Source: Hungatella_A sp034142505 (GTDB lineage: Bacteria; Bacillota; Clostridia; Lachnospirales; Lachnospiraceae). From it: 64,000 nt of DNA. The notes beneath the pieces were generated by a model. The model saw only the letters and a program-made list of their open reading frames with translations. It made no database searches and was not told the origin of the DNA. The stretch covers positions 62,001-126,000 of the forward strand of contig JAWZDV010000075.1 of assembly GCA_034142505.1 (NCBI GenBank), read 5' to 3'. Of this stretch, positions 42,885-53,457 are shown in pieces. The first letter of the stretch is position 1, and every line of letters begins with the position of its first letter. Made by a program: the position numbers and the translations under genes.

Positions 42885-44753
42885 TTACTGATTGATATTG
42901 ATCAGGTGGAATGGCAGCTGGTTGGCTGTCAGCATCTGAGCCTCCCTGTGATGGCAGGTAAAGATGATAATCTGTCCGCCGTAGGACTGCACCAGCCATT
43001 TCAGGGCATTTCTGAGACGCTCATCGTCGTAGAGCGCAAAGCTGTCGTCAAAGATCAGCGGCATCTGTTCGGTGCCATTCTGTATCATCATGGCGGCTGC
43101 TAAACGGAGCGCTAAGTATACCTGATCCATCGTACCACTGCTGACCTGTTCCAATGGAACCAGTTTTTTTCTGGTGTTTAAGAATACGTTTAAGTTCTCA
43201 TCCACACTCATGCTGGTATAAGCGCCGCCGGTGATACCCGATATGAGCTGGGATGCCGTCTTATTCAAGTACAGTCCGAAGGAATCCTTGATGGAGGAGG
43301 AGAGTTCTGTCATGGTCTCCTGGGCCAGGTCGATGGCCTCGATTTCCTGCATGACCTTTTCGTTCTCCGCTAAGGTATGCTTTAAGCCTTCTGCCTGGGT
43401 CTTGTAATTGCCCAGGTTCTCCAGCATTTTCTCCATTTCCCACTGATTCTTCTGCTGCTTTTCGATAACCTGGCTGCATTCGTTCTGTTCTCTCTGAAGG
43501 GATGCAATCTCCTCCGCCAGCTTATGAAGCGCGCCCTCTGACTTGTCCATGTTGGTGCTCAGACTCTGATAGCCTGCCATCTTCTGGTTGAATTCCTTGA
43601 GTGCATGCTCGGAGATTTCGGAACTTCCGTTGTGGCGGTTGAAGGCTTCCTCCAGTTCCTTGGTGCAGGATGCCAGATCGTTCTTGTCCCGCCGCCCGGA
43701 GATAAAGCTGATGAGGGCCAGCAGGTAGAATAACAGGGAAACGCCCCCGATGCCGGCACATACCATCCACGGCTGGACATTTAAAAAACGCCCGATCAGC
43801 CCGGATTTGTCGATAAAGAAGAGATAAGCCGCCGTTCCCAGGAACAGGGTCGCCAGAATGACAGCAACAATCCTCAGAACCAACGGGGATTTCTTTTTAC
43901 AGTAATGTTTTAAATCATCATACTCTTCATATTCTTCCTGAATCTGTTTCTGATAATCAGTGATGGAGTTTAAGGAGGTAAACTGATTCTGTGTCAGGAT
44001 CTCCCTGCCTCTGGCCGTGCTGGCCAGCAGCTGTTCCTTCTCCTTCTGCCGCATCTCCAGCTGCTGCTGGGCGTAGCTGCGCCGCTTTTGGTAGGAGGCA
44101 ATCTGATTCTCGTATTCCGGGGAGGAAAGCTCCTTTTCGATGGCCTTGATTTCCCCCAGTACCGTGGTGTAAGAGCGGGCCGCGTCCGGAACCAGCTGGG
44201 CTTCCATATGGCGGCGCTGGCTCTTCAAAAATGCGGATGCTTTGGTGATATTGAGGGCCATATTTCCGGAGGTATTCATGTTGGCTATGTAGTTGCGAAG
44301 CTCCGATACCATTCCTTCCTCGGTGGCGCTTTTGAGCTGGCCGATGCTGATGGTATTGTTGTAGGTCGTCTCATTGAGTCCGCAGAGCAGTTCGTCCATA
44401 AATGCCTTCGTGGCCGAAACCTGCTTGCCCAGCGTCTCATTGACAATGACGAGGGTCTTGTTGTTCTTCTGGAAGGTGCGCTCAATCCGGTAGATGGTGT
44501 CCTGATGCATCACTCTCAGGGTACCTTCATAGGTGCCGCTGTTTTCCCACGGTTCGTATTTGCTGTATAAATCGTTTCTGGCTGCCCGTCCACGCTGTCT
44601 GTCGATGCCAAAGAGCATGCCGCGGATGAAGGTGTGGAATGTGGATTTGCCCGCCTCGTTGGAGCCGTAGACAATGTTTACTCCATCCTGAAATGCAACC
44701 GTACAATCATGAAACTTTCCGAAACCATGGATGTGAAGGTCTAATAATTTCAT
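42885..44753 (-). CDS. YhaN/SbcC-like ATPase with central membrane hairpin
   Basis: 622 residues. N-terminal ABC/SMC-type head half (LHIHGFGKFHDC, Walker A YGSNEAGKSTFHTFI), a coiled coil, two hydrophobic segments around residues 285-310 and 322-348 (VLRIVAVILATLFLGTAAYL; CAGIGGVSLLFYLLALISF), a second coiled coil, and the C-terminal signature/Walker B half (LVPLEQVSSGTMDQVYLALR, PLIFDDSFALYDD). It pairs with the metallophosphoesterase gene two bases upstream, as SbcC with SbcD, for DNA-end processing. The membrane hairpin inside the coiled coil is characteristic of YhaN-type proteins. Confidence 0.85.
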   Translation of the reverse strand: MKLLDLHIHGFGKFHDCTVAFQDGVNIVYGSNEAGKSTFHTFIRGMLFGIDRQRGRAARNDLYSKYEPWENSGTYEGTLRVMHQDTIYRIERTFQKNNKTLVIVNETLGKQVSATKAFMDELLCGLNETTYNNTISIGQLKSATEEGMVSELRNYIANMNTSGNMALNITKASAFLKSQRRHMEAQLVPDAARSYTTVLGEIKAIEKELSSPEYENQIASYQKRRSYAQQQLEMRQKEKEQLLASTARGREILTQNQFTSLNSITDYQKQIQEEYEEYDDLKHYCKKKSPLVLRIVAVILATLFLGTAAYLFFIDKSGLIGRFLNVQPWMVCAGIGGVSLLFYLLALISFISGRRDKNDLASCTKELEEAFNRHNGSSEISEHALKEFNQKMAGYQSLSTNMDKSEGALHKLAEEIASLQREQNECSQVIEKQQKNQWEMEKMLENLGNYKTQAEGLKHTLAENEKVMQEIEAIDLAQETMTELSSSIKDSFGLYLNKTASQLISGITGGAYTSMSVDENLNVFLNTRKKLVPLEQVSSGTMDQVYLALRLAAAMMIQNGTEQMPLIFDDSFALYDDERLRNALKWLVQSYGGQIIIFTCHHREAQMLTANQLPFHLININQ

Positions 44754-44755
44754 GG

Positions 44756-45826
44756 CTAACTCCTTTCATCTGTTGTACGAAGCAGGGCATTGATGCCGTA
44801 GTAGAGTGCCTTCTTCTCCACGGGACTCATCTCCGGCTTCTGAAGTGTCTGGATATAAAAACCGATCATATCGCCGGGATGCTCCGCAAAAAGAGCGGCG
44901 AAGTCATATTGAGGCTCTGTCTCATCCAGCACCTCCACAACACGGTACTTGGTCCTTAAATTCTCAAAATCAAAGGTCATATCCGGGTCCCGCATTCCGC
45001 AGACACGGAACCGGTATAAATGCTGCCGCCCCCGCTTTTCGATTTCCTGGGAAATGCGGATGTCCAGCTCCGTATTGGTGGTGTTCGGAGTAATGTTGAC
45101 GGCCAGAGGAACGTACTGGGATTTGCTCAGCGGAACGAAGTTCAAAGCTTCCAGCTTTCCGGTTTCATCGTTGATCTCGCCGACCAGAGCGCCATGAGGG
45201 CCGGTTTCCGTTTTGTCCAGAGGCTCCGGGGAACCAGGATAGGCCATCTTGCCGTCGGCAATGATCTCCGGCTTGTGAATATGTCCCAAAGCGACGTAGG
45301 AGAACCCTGCTTCAGCCAAAGATTTGCGGTCGAAGGGTAAATGGGTGGCGTCGCCGCCGTGAACCATCAGGATATGAATCCGTCCATCGTCGGGAGCCTT
45401 GATGTTCTCGATCTTATTCTCCTTGATCTCCACGGAGTAGTAGCTGAAACCATGAATCTCCGTATTGAGTTCCTCAAAATAAATAGAAGATAACTCTTCA
45501 TTCATAATAAAGGTCACATTGGGAGCCCATGTAAAGCTCATCAGGGCAGAGTTAGTTCGGATTCGGTCATGGTTGCCTGCAATAATGATGATTCTGACAC
45601 CTGGAATCGTTGTGAATAAATAATTAATGTCCTTTAAATCTTTGGCCAGAGGCTGCCGGTGGAACAAGTCCCCAGAGATGAAGAGGAAATTCACCTCTGC
45701 ATCTCTGGCTTTGGTTATCACTTGTGTAAATGTATCTTTAATCGCCTGATACCGCTCACGGCTCCACGGAGAGTCACTGTCGGGAGTCATGCCCCAGTGT
45801 ATATCTGCTGTATGAAGAAATTTCAT
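44756..45826 (-). CDS. YhaO/SbcD-like metallophosphoesterase
   Basis: 356 residues. Phosphoesterase motifs in order: HTADIHWG, ISGDLFHR, IAGNHDRIR, MVHGGDA and YVALGHIHKPE (di-metal site His/Asp residues). Nuclease partner of the SbcC-like ATPase encoded 2 bases downstream; the pair probably trims DNA ends or hairpins. RBS AGGAGGA precedes the ATG. Confidence 0.9.
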   Translation of the reverse strand: MKFLHTADIHWGMTPDSDSPWSRERYQAIKDTFTQVITKARDAEVNFLFISGDLFHRQPLAKDLKDINYLFTTIPGVRIIIIAGNHDRIRTNSALMSFTWAPNVTFIMNEELSSIYFEELNTEIHGFSYYSVEIKENKIENIKAPDDGRIHILMVHGGDATHLPFDRKSLAEAGFSYVALGHIHKPEIIADGKMAYPGSPEPLDKTETGPHGALVGEINDETGKLEALNFVPLSKSQYVPLAVNITPNTTNTELDIRISQEIEKRGRQHLYRFRVCGMRDPDMTFDFENLRTKYRVVEVLDETEPQYDFAALFAEHPGDMIGFYIQTLQKPEMSPVEKKALYYGINALLRTTDERS

Positions 45827-45871
45827 GTCAGTCCTCCTTTGTATAGGCTTTTACACCAGCCGGTACGGCTG

Positions 45872-47263
<1,392 letters not shown>

Positions 47264-47561
47264 GCTGCTTCTCCTTTTTCATATTCCCCCGGGCATATGT
47301 GATGGGGACTTTCCTTATTATACGCACTTATGCCAATTATACTGTATTTTTCTATATGATTCAAGGGCTTCCAATCTATTTAGTGGGAATTATTTACAGA
47401 TAATACAACATCTGGTCCAAAATCATAAAAATCGCAAAAAATGCGAAAAATGTCGGAAAATGCACAAATTTTCCAAAAAATTATTCATAAATTTGTTCAC
47501 TATTTTAGAAATATATGGTATAATGGAATTACGATTAAATACAACAGCAAGAGGTGATAAC
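47264..47561 (+). promoter_or_regulatory. asnS-glgC divergent intergenic region with glgC promoter
   Basis: About 300 bp, AT-rich toward glgC. A plausible plus-strand promoter is TTCACT (47496-47501), 17 bp, TATAAT (47519-47524); TTGTTC at 47493 is an alternative -35 with longer spacing. Repeated GCAAAAAATGCGAAAAATGTCGG-like A tracts near 47432-47470 have no clear role. No gene supported. Confidence 0.5.
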
Positions 47562-48836
47562 GTGATTAAAAAAGAAATGATTGCCATGCTTTTGGCAGGA
47601 GGACAAGGCAGCCGCCTTGGAGTGCTTACTCAAAAAGTAGCAAAACCAGCAGTATCATTTGGCGGAAAATATCGAATTATCGATTTTCCGCTGAGCAACT
47701 GTATTAACTCGGGGGTGGATACCGTAGGCGTATTGACCCAGTATCAGCCGTTGCGTTTGAACACTCATATCGGAATTGGTATTCCGTGGGATCTCGATCG
47801 TAACGTAGGTGGCGTAACCGTCTTACCACCTTATGAGAAAAGCAAAGGCAGCGACTGGTATACCGGTACGGCCAATGCAATCTTCCAGAATCTGGAGTAC
47901 ATGGAGTCCTACAATCCTGATTACGTTCTGATTCTTTCGGGAGACCATATCTACAAGATGGATTATGAAGTGATGCTGGAGTATCACAAAGCGAACAACG
48001 CTGACGTCACCATTGCTGCAATGCCGGTTCCCATCGAAGAGGCGAGCAGGTTTGGTATCCTTATTACAGATGATAACAATCGTATCACCGAATTCGAGGA
48101 GAAGCCGGCCAATCCAAGAAGTAACCTGGCTTCCATGGGCATTTACATATTCAGCTGGAAAGTACTCAAAGAAGCGCTTCTTAAGTTGTCGGACGAGCCG
48201 GGCTGTGACTTTGGCAAGCATATCATCCCCCACTGCCATGAACAGGGGCAGAGGATTTTTGCTTATGAGTACAACGGTTATTGGAAGGATGTTGGCACCC
48301 TGAGTTCTTACTGGGAAGCAAACATGGAACTCATTGATATTATTCCTGAGTTTAATCTTTACGAAGAATACTGGAGAATTTATACAAAGAGTGACATCAT
48401 TCCACCCCAGTATATATCGGCGGATTCCAGGATCGAGCGTAGTATTATTGGTGAAGGGACGGAGATTTACGGAGAGGTGATAAACTCCGTGATCGGCGCC
48501 GGCGTCACCATTGGCAAGGGGGCCATCGTCAGAGACTCCATTGTCATGAGAGGCAGCATCGTCGGAGAGGGCAGTGTGCTGAACAAGGCAATTATCGCAG
48601 AAGATGTGACCATTGGGGCGAGAGCGGAACTGGGTGTTGGAGAATACGCGCCGAGCACTTACGACCCGAAGGTATATCAGTCTGATTTGGTAACAGTAGG
48701 TGAGCGCAGTGTGATTCCGGACGGTGTGAAGGTCGGCAAGAATACCGCAATCTCCGGTATAACAGCGGCAGAGGATTATCCTGATGGATTACTTGCAAGT
48801 GGCGACTATATTATGAAGGCAGGTGGTGTACGATGA
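47562..48836 (+). CDS. glgC: Glucose-1-phosphate adenylyltransferase, catalytic type
   Basis: 424 residues from GTG 47562, preceded by AGAGGTGATAAC; the long upstream open frame is not coding. IAMLLAGGQGSRLGVLTQKV (nucleotide loop), KPAVSFGGKYRIIDFPLSNC, GTANAIFQN, ILSGDHIYKMDY and FEEKP are GlgC motifs; the C-terminal left-handed beta-helix (GEGTEIYGEVINSVIGAGV) is complete. Makes ADP-glucose for glycogen. The stop overlaps the glgD start (ATGA). Confidence 0.95.
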   Translation: MIKKEMIAMLLAGGQGSRLGVLTQKVAKPAVSFGGKYRIIDFPLSNCINSGVDTVGVLTQYQPLRLNTHIGIGIPWDLDRNVGGVTVLPPYEKSKGSDWYTGTANAIFQNLEYMESYNPDYVLILSGDHIYKMDYEVMLEYHKANNADVTIAAMPVPIEEASRFGILITDDNNRITEFEEKPANPRSNLASMGIYIFSWKVLKEALLKLSDEPGCDFGKHIIPHCHEQGQRIFAYEYNGYWKDVGTLSSYWEANMELIDIIPEFNLYEEYWRIYTKSDIIPPQYISADSRIERSIIGEGTEIYGEVINSVIGAGVTIGKGAIVRDSIVMRGSIVGEGSVLNKAIIAEDVTIGARAELGVGEYAPSTYDPKVYQSDLVTVGERSVIPDGVKVGKNTAISGITAAEDYPDGLLASGDYIMKAGGVR

Positions 48837-49954
48837 GAGCAATTGGAATCGTTTTAGCAGGTGGTAACAGTAAACGGATGCGAGAGTTGTCCAACAAGCG
48901 GGCCATAGCTGCTATGCCGATCGCCGGCAGTTATCGGAGCATCGACTTTGCACTCAGTAATATGACAAATTCTCATGTGCAGAACGTGGCGGTATTTACC
49001 CAGTACAATTCCCGTTCTCTGAATGAGCACTTAAGCTCTTCCAAGTGGTGGGATTTCGGCAGAAAGCAGGGAGGCTTATACGTATTCACGCCAACCATCA
49101 CAGCTCAGAGCAATGACTGGTACCGCGGTACCGCAGACGCCCTCTATCAGAACCTGACGTTCTTAAAGAACAGCCATGAGCCTTACGTAGTGATCGCGGC
49201 AGGCGACTGTATCTATAAGCTGGATTACAGCAAGGTGTTAGAGTATCACATCGAGAAGAAAGCGGACATCACCGTGGTTTGCAAAACTATGCCTGCCAAC
49301 GAGGATGTGACCAGATTCGGTGTAGTTAAGATCAACGATGACGGAAGAATTACGGATTTTGAGGAGAAGCCGATGATCGCTTCCTCCAACACGATTTCCT
49401 GTGGGATCTATATCATCCGCAGACGCCAGCTGATCGAGCTGATTGAGAGATGCGCGGCGGAGGACCGGTATGATTTTGTCAATGATATCCTGATCCGTTA
49501 TAAGAATTTAAAGAGAATCTATGCTTACAAGATGGATACCTACTGGAGCAATATCGCTTCCGTGGAGTCTTACTACAAGACCAACATGGACTTCTTAAAA
49601 CCGGAAGTGCGCGATTATTTCTTCAAACAGTATCCGGAGGTTTATTCTAAGATTGGCGATCTGCCGCCTGCCAAGTATAATCCGGGAGCAGAGGTTAAGA
49701 ACAGTTTGATATCGAGTGGTAGTATTGTAAACGGAACGGTTGAGAATTCCGTACTGTTTAAACAGGCCTATATTGGCAATAACTGTGTGATTAAGAACTC
49801 CATTATCCTGAATGACGTCTATATCGGGGACAACACGGTAATTGAGAACTGTATCGTGGAGAGCCGCGATACCATACGTGCCAATACCACTTATATCGGT
49901 ACACCAGAAGAAATCAAAGTGGTTGTGGAGAAGAACGAAAGATACACATTATAA
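48833..49954 (+). CDS. glgD: Glucose-1-phosphate adenylyltransferase, GlgD subunit
   Basis: 373 residues. Same fold as GlgC but with the catalytic loop changed: VLAGGNSKRMRELSNKRAIA and shorter C-terminal beta-helix. In Firmicutes GlgC and GlgD form a heterotetramer in which GlgD raises activity. Overlaps glgC by four bases, implying coupled synthesis of equal amounts. Confidence 0.95.
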   Translation: MRAIGIVLAGGNSKRMRELSNKRAIAAMPIAGSYRSIDFALSNMTNSHVQNVAVFTQYNSRSLNEHLSSSKWWDFGRKQGGLYVFTPTITAQSNDWYRGTADALYQNLTFLKNSHEPYVVIAAGDCIYKLDYSKVLEYHIEKKADITVVCKTMPANEDVTRFGVVKINDDGRITDFEEKPMIASSNTISCGIYIIRRRQLIELIERCAAEDRYDFVNDILIRYKNLKRIYAYKMDTYWSNIASVESYYKTNMDFLKPEVRDYFFKQYPEVYSKIGDLPPAKYNPGAEVKNSLISSGSIVNGTVENSVLFKQAYIGNNCVIKNSIILNDVYIGDNTVIENCIVESRDTIRANTTYIGTPEEIKVVVEKNERYTL

Positions 49955-49976
49955 TGTGACAGAGAGGGGTTTTACC

Positions 49977-50261
49977 ATGCAGATTACAGACGTAAGAGTT
50001 AGACGGATTGAAAAAGAGGGGAAGATGAAGGCCATTGTTTCCATCACTCTGGATAATGAATTCGTGATTCATGATATCAAAGTGATTGAGGGGGAGAAAG
50101 GTTTGTTTATCGCAATGCCGAGCCGTAAGGCTGCAGATGGTGAATATCGGGATATCGCTCACCCGATCAATTCAGAAACCCGGGATATGATTCAGAACGT
50201 GATACTGACGAAATACGAGACAACTGCTTTGGAAAGCGAAGGAGAATCAATCATAGCATAA
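49977..50261 (+). CDS. spoVG: Septation/RNA-binding regulator SpoVG
   Basis: 94 residues; MQITDVRVRRIEKEGKMKAI, FVIHDIKVIEG and GLFIAMPSRKAADGEYRDIA are nearly invariant in SpoVG. Small nucleic-acid-binding protein affecting sporulation and virulence genes. AGAGAGGGG precedes the ATG 22 bases after glgD, so it may be read through from the glycogen operon. Confidence 0.95.
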   Translation: MQITDVRVRRIEKEGKMKAIVSITLDNEFVIHDIKVIEGEKGLFIAMPSRKAADGEYRDIAHPINSETRDMIQNVILTKYETTALESEGESIIA

Positions 50262-50303
50262 TGTAAGGGACAAGGAATAAAGGATCAACAATATAAAGGA
50301 GGA

Positions 50304-50347
50304 TGCTGTATGGGAGCCGTCATGGTTCCTGTACAGCTTCTTTTTTT
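50304..50347 (+). terminator. Terminator-like hairpin downstream of spoVG
   Basis: GCTGTA..GGGA / TCC..TACAGC (50305-50336) followed by TTCTTTTTTT. It sits inside a possible small reading frame, see the leader entry. Confidence 0.65.
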
Positions 50348-50420
50348 GGAAGGAGTGTTGAAAATTGGAAAATTATTACTGATCCAAGTGGTTTGTAACC
50401 GTGCTGTAACCATGGGATGA
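50310..50420 (+). CDS. Possible 36-residue leader peptide
   Basis: ATG 50310 follows AAAGGAGG at consensus spacing; the frame reads MGAVMVPVQLLFLEGVLKIG and ends at TGA 50418-50420, upstream of the SipW-type gene. It spans a terminator-like hairpin, so translation could influence read-through. The ribosome site is the main evidence; the peptide has no known relatives to me, and it may be chance. Confidence 0.3.
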   Translation: MGAVMVPVQLLFLEGVLKIGKLLLIQVVCNRAVTMG

Positions 50421-50465
50421 TATAGTGAAGCTATCAGGTGGAAAATTGGGAGGAGTGAACCGTTC

Positions 50466-51572
50466 ATGAAGAAAAGAATAGCAGCAGCCATTGTGGCAGC
50501 GGCGGCGGCACTTCTGGCCGTGGGAGGGACGATGGCATGGTTTACGGACGACCGGGAGGCAGTTTCTGTGGTGCAGACCGGCAATGTAGATATTGAGATT
50601 GTGGAAAATACCAGAGAGCCGGAGGGGGCTTATGAGAAGACGGTGAATGGAATCAAATACAAAGGAAACTTTATGCCGGGGCAGACGTTTTCTAAGATTG
50701 TGAAGGTTAAGAATAAAGGGGTAAACCGCGCGTTTGTGCGGGTGAAGGTTTCTTATCAGGGGGAAGAGGACAAAGAGCTGAGCTATGATCCGCAGCTGGT
50801 GCCGGAGGTGAAGTCTTCGGGGCTTGGAAGCAGCGGGGACAGCTGGGAACTGGCCAGCGACGGGTACTACTATTATAACCAGGCCTTGGAGCCGGGAGCA
50901 GAGACCGCACCGATGATGGAGGAGATTCATCTTCCCCTCAAATGGGAGTTAGAGCAGACCAGCGCCCTGCGCCGGGTGGTGATTGGGGCGGAAGCGATTC
51001 AGGCGGATTATACTGGGAAGGACGCGAAGGAGGCTTTTGGATATAAGGAAGTGGTGAGCGGTATTATCGCTGAGGCTATGGACTTGACGTCAAAGTTTAG
51101 AGAACTGGCAGAGACGTATCAAAAGGCCAGCGGGCAGGAAAAAGAGGAAACTCTTAACCAGATCCGTGAGTTGATGGGAGCCGGGCAGGATGCAGGATGG
51201 GGAATTATTAACAATAATGACATGTTCCGTAAGGCGCTTGCTGGGGCGAACGTCCCGTGGCCGACGGTAGAGAAAGAAGGCCTGGCAAATGAACTGCATA
51301 TGTCTGAGGAAGAAAGTCAGAACTGGTATGTCAATATTTATGTAATTGTGAAGGACAATTACCGGGTAGTGCCTTATATCAGCCGAGCTTCAAAATGCGG
51401 AGCCGGTGAGCAGTGGAAGGCCAGATATGTGAAAATTGATGGGAAATGGTACCAGCCGGCATCGGCGGATTCCCCGGCTGCAGATACGACGGGGATGATT
51501 AACACGTTGTATAGTGAAGGATGGGATGGGATTAAGGAGGATTGGAAGCTGGTGGATTTTGGCGAACCGTAA
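50466..51572 (+). CDS. SipW-dependent-type secreted protein (TasA/camelysin-like)
   Basis: 368 residues. Signal peptide AAAIVAAAAALLAVGGTMAWFTD followed by TGNVDIEIVE: the Ala-rich core with T-x-A-x-F-T is the hallmark of SipW-processed proteins such as biofilm fibre TasA. The rest is a beta-rich domain (FSKIVKVKNKGVNRAFVRVK), an insertion rich in Glu/Gln helices (about 200-245), and a C-terminal stretch with NWYVNIYVIVKDNYR. No sipW signal peptidase gene is nearby. GGGAGGAG precedes the start; a strong terminator follows. Confidence 0.75.
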   Translation: MKKRIAAAIVAAAAALLAVGGTMAWFTDDREAVSVVQTGNVDIEIVENTREPEGAYEKTVNGIKYKGNFMPGQTFSKIVKVKNKGVNRAFVRVKVSYQGEEDKELSYDPQLVPEVKSSGLGSSGDSWELASDGYYYYNQALEPGAETAPMMEEIHLPLKWELEQTSALRRVVIGAEAIQADYTGKDAKEAFGYKEVVSGIIAEAMDLTSKFRELAETYQKASGQEKEETLNQIRELMGAGQDAGWGIINNNDMFRKALAGANVPWPTVEKEGLANELHMSEEESQNWYVNIYVIVKDNYRVVPYISRASKCGAGEQWKARYVKIDGKWYQPASADSPAADTTGMINTLYSEGWDGIKEDWKLVDFGEP

Positions 51573-51596
51573 GGTTAAGTGAGTAACTGAGGGAAA

Positions 51597-51632
51597 AGAA
51601 CCCCTGCTATGCGGCAGTATAGCAGGGGTTCT
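51597..51632 (+). terminator. Intrinsic terminator of SipW-type gene
   Basis: Perfect 14-bp stem AGAACCCCTGCTAT / ATAGCAGGGGTTCT followed by TTTTGTCT. Confidence 0.88.
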
Positions 51633-51657
51633 TTTTGTCTAAATCCATCAAAATACG

Positions 51658-51802
51658 TGTAATCGATTACATTTATTATAATTGGTAAAACTTGACATAT
51701 TTCGACAAAAATATAGAAAAAATATCATAAATTGGTTGAAAAAGGATGTGCTGTATGATACGATTGAGTTACAAGAGTAAAACTATAATGTAATCGATTA
51801 CA
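51658..51802. promoter_or_regulatory. Two identical LacI-type operators flanking the ABC operon promoter region
   Basis: TGTAATCGATTACA, a perfect 14-bp palindrome with central CG, occurs at 51658-51671 and 51789-51802, 131 bp apart, the second about 20 bases before the first start codon. A weak promoter (TTGGTT, 16 bp, TATGAT near 51733-51760) lies between. Spacing suits loop formation by a dimer-of-dimers repressor; the LacI protein encoded at 61450-62535 is the obvious candidate. Confidence 0.75.
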
Positions 51803-51823
51803 AAGAAAAACAGGAGGGGAAAG

Positions 51824-53425
51824 ATGAAAAAAGAATTTAAGAAACTGATGGCAATGGGGCTGGTACTTGTGATGGCGGCATCGGTAACGGCCTGTGGTGG
51901 AAATGAAGGGGACAAATCAAAACAAAATGCAACGGAGTCCGATACGGCAGCGGGGCAGATTGGCGGTGAGACAAAAGCAGCTTCAGGAGCTTCTGAAACT
52001 GCCGGTAAGACAGACTTGCTGATTGCAATTCCGGGCGAGCCCACGACACTGGACCCGTATGCGCATTCCCTGTATTACGGATTTATTCCGTCCACATTTA
52101 TATTTGATACGCTGGTGACGACTGATGATAATGGCGAGTATATCCCGGAATTAGCGACAGAATGGGAATTTGTGGATGATACGACGCTTCACCTGAAACT
52201 GAGAGAAGGCGTAACCTTCCACAATGGCAATCCATTTACCGCGGAGGATGTGGCATTTACATTGAAGACCGCGGCTGAAAGTTCTTTTTCGAATGCGCTG
52301 TTCGGCTGCATTGATTACGAAAATATTGATGTTGAGGACGATTACAATCTGACCGTTAAACTGAAATATGCCTATGCACCGTTAATGGAAGTATTGTCTT
52401 CCTATCGCGCCGGGATGCTGGACAAAGAGACTTATGAAAGTGTTGGCGCCGATGCCTATGGCAGACAGCCGATTGGAACAGGACCAATGAAACTGTCGGA
52501 CTGGGTTTCCGGTGACAGGATTGTATTTGCAGCCAATGACACCTACTGGGGTGATTCTCTTCCCTATCAGACCTGCACGATGCGTGTGATTGTGGAAGCG
52601 TCTTCCAGAACGATTGAGCTGGAGACAGGAGGCGTTGACATTGCGGTTGATATTCCGTTTTCTGACTGGAGCAGGGTAGAAGGAACCGATGGAATCACGC
52701 TTGTGAGTGGTCAGACTGACGTGCTTGCTTCTTTGGTATTTAATAATTCCCAGGAACTGTTTCAGGATATCCGGGTTCGTCAGGCATTGGCCTATGGACT
52801 TGATTTAAATGCACTGGTTCAGACCTGCTGGGAGGGAACCGCAGATGTGGCGGACAGCTTTTATGCAAAATCTCTGCTGGGCTACAAGAAGGAAGGGCCG
52901 ATGGAATACAACGTGGACAAAGCGAAGGAACTGTTGGCTGAGGCCGGATACCCAGATGGGCTTTCCTTTAAGTACACGACTTACCAGACGACATTAAATC
53001 AGACGTTCGCTGAGGTTTTGCAGAGCATGTGGAGCAAGATTGGTGTAAATATTGAGATTGATATTGTTGATTTGGCGACTTATACGCAGATGAATAACAG
53101 CGGAGAGCTGACGGCATGTCTTCTCACCCCGAGTGTGGCAATCAGCGATCCGGCGGCGGCTTTAATTCTCTGGCCGATAACCCGTACCATCTCGCTTCGT
53201 CACAATGATCAGAAGATTCAGGACCTGCTGAATCAGGGTTCTTCTGCTTATAATGATGCAGACCGTGTGAAAGCATATGAGGAACTGCAGGATTATTTAT
53301 ACGAGAAGACTTACACGGTACCGGTAGCTTACACAAAATTTGCATTTGGAATCCAGAACAACGTGGACGGTTTTACATTCTCATCCAGCCAGGTTCCTGA
53401 TCTGACGAAGGTGACTCTCCGCTGA
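51824..53425 (+). CDS. Peptide/nickel-type ABC transporter substrate-binding lipoprotein
   Basis: 533 residues, family 5 solute-binding protein. Lipoprotein signal with VTACGG (Cys near 25), a short polar linker, then IPGEPTTLDPYAHSLYYGF, LAEAGYPDGLSFKYTTYQT and EELQDYLYEKTYTVPVAY, all usual in DppA/OppA proteins. The ligand need not be a peptide; members bind opines, sugars and other compounds. First gene of the operon behind the duplicated operator; AGGAGGGGAAAG precedes it. Confidence 0.9.
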   Translation: MKKEFKKLMAMGLVLVMAASVTACGGNEGDKSKQNATESDTAAGQIGGETKAASGASETAGKTDLLIAIPGEPTTLDPYAHSLYYGFIPSTFIFDTLVTTDDNGEYIPELATEWEFVDDTTLHLKLREGVTFHNGNPFTAEDVAFTLKTAAESSFSNALFGCIDYENIDVEDDYNLTVKLKYAYAPLMEVLSSYRAGMLDKETYESVGADAYGRQPIGTGPMKLSDWVSGDRIVFAANDTYWGDSLPYQTCTMRVIVEASSRTIELETGGVDIAVDIPFSDWSRVEGTDGITLVSGQTDVLASLVFNNSQELFQDIRVRQALAYGLDLNALVQTCWEGTADVADSFYAKSLLGYKKEGPMEYNVDKAKELLAEAGYPDGLSFKYTTYQTTLNQTFAEVLQSMWSKIGVNIEIDIVDLATYTQMNNSGELTACLLTPSVAISDPAAALILWPITRTISLRHNDQKIQDLLNQGSSAYNDADRVKAYEELQDYLYEKTYTVPVAYTKFAFGIQNNVDGFTFSSSQVPDLTKVTLR

Positions 53426-53457
53426 CAACAACGGCATAAGAAAAGGAGTGAAACACG

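Noticed and set aside
47264..47561. T-box leader for asnS
   Set aside because: No T-box sequence (AGGGTGG-type) or specifier stem recognised upstream of asnS on its strand.
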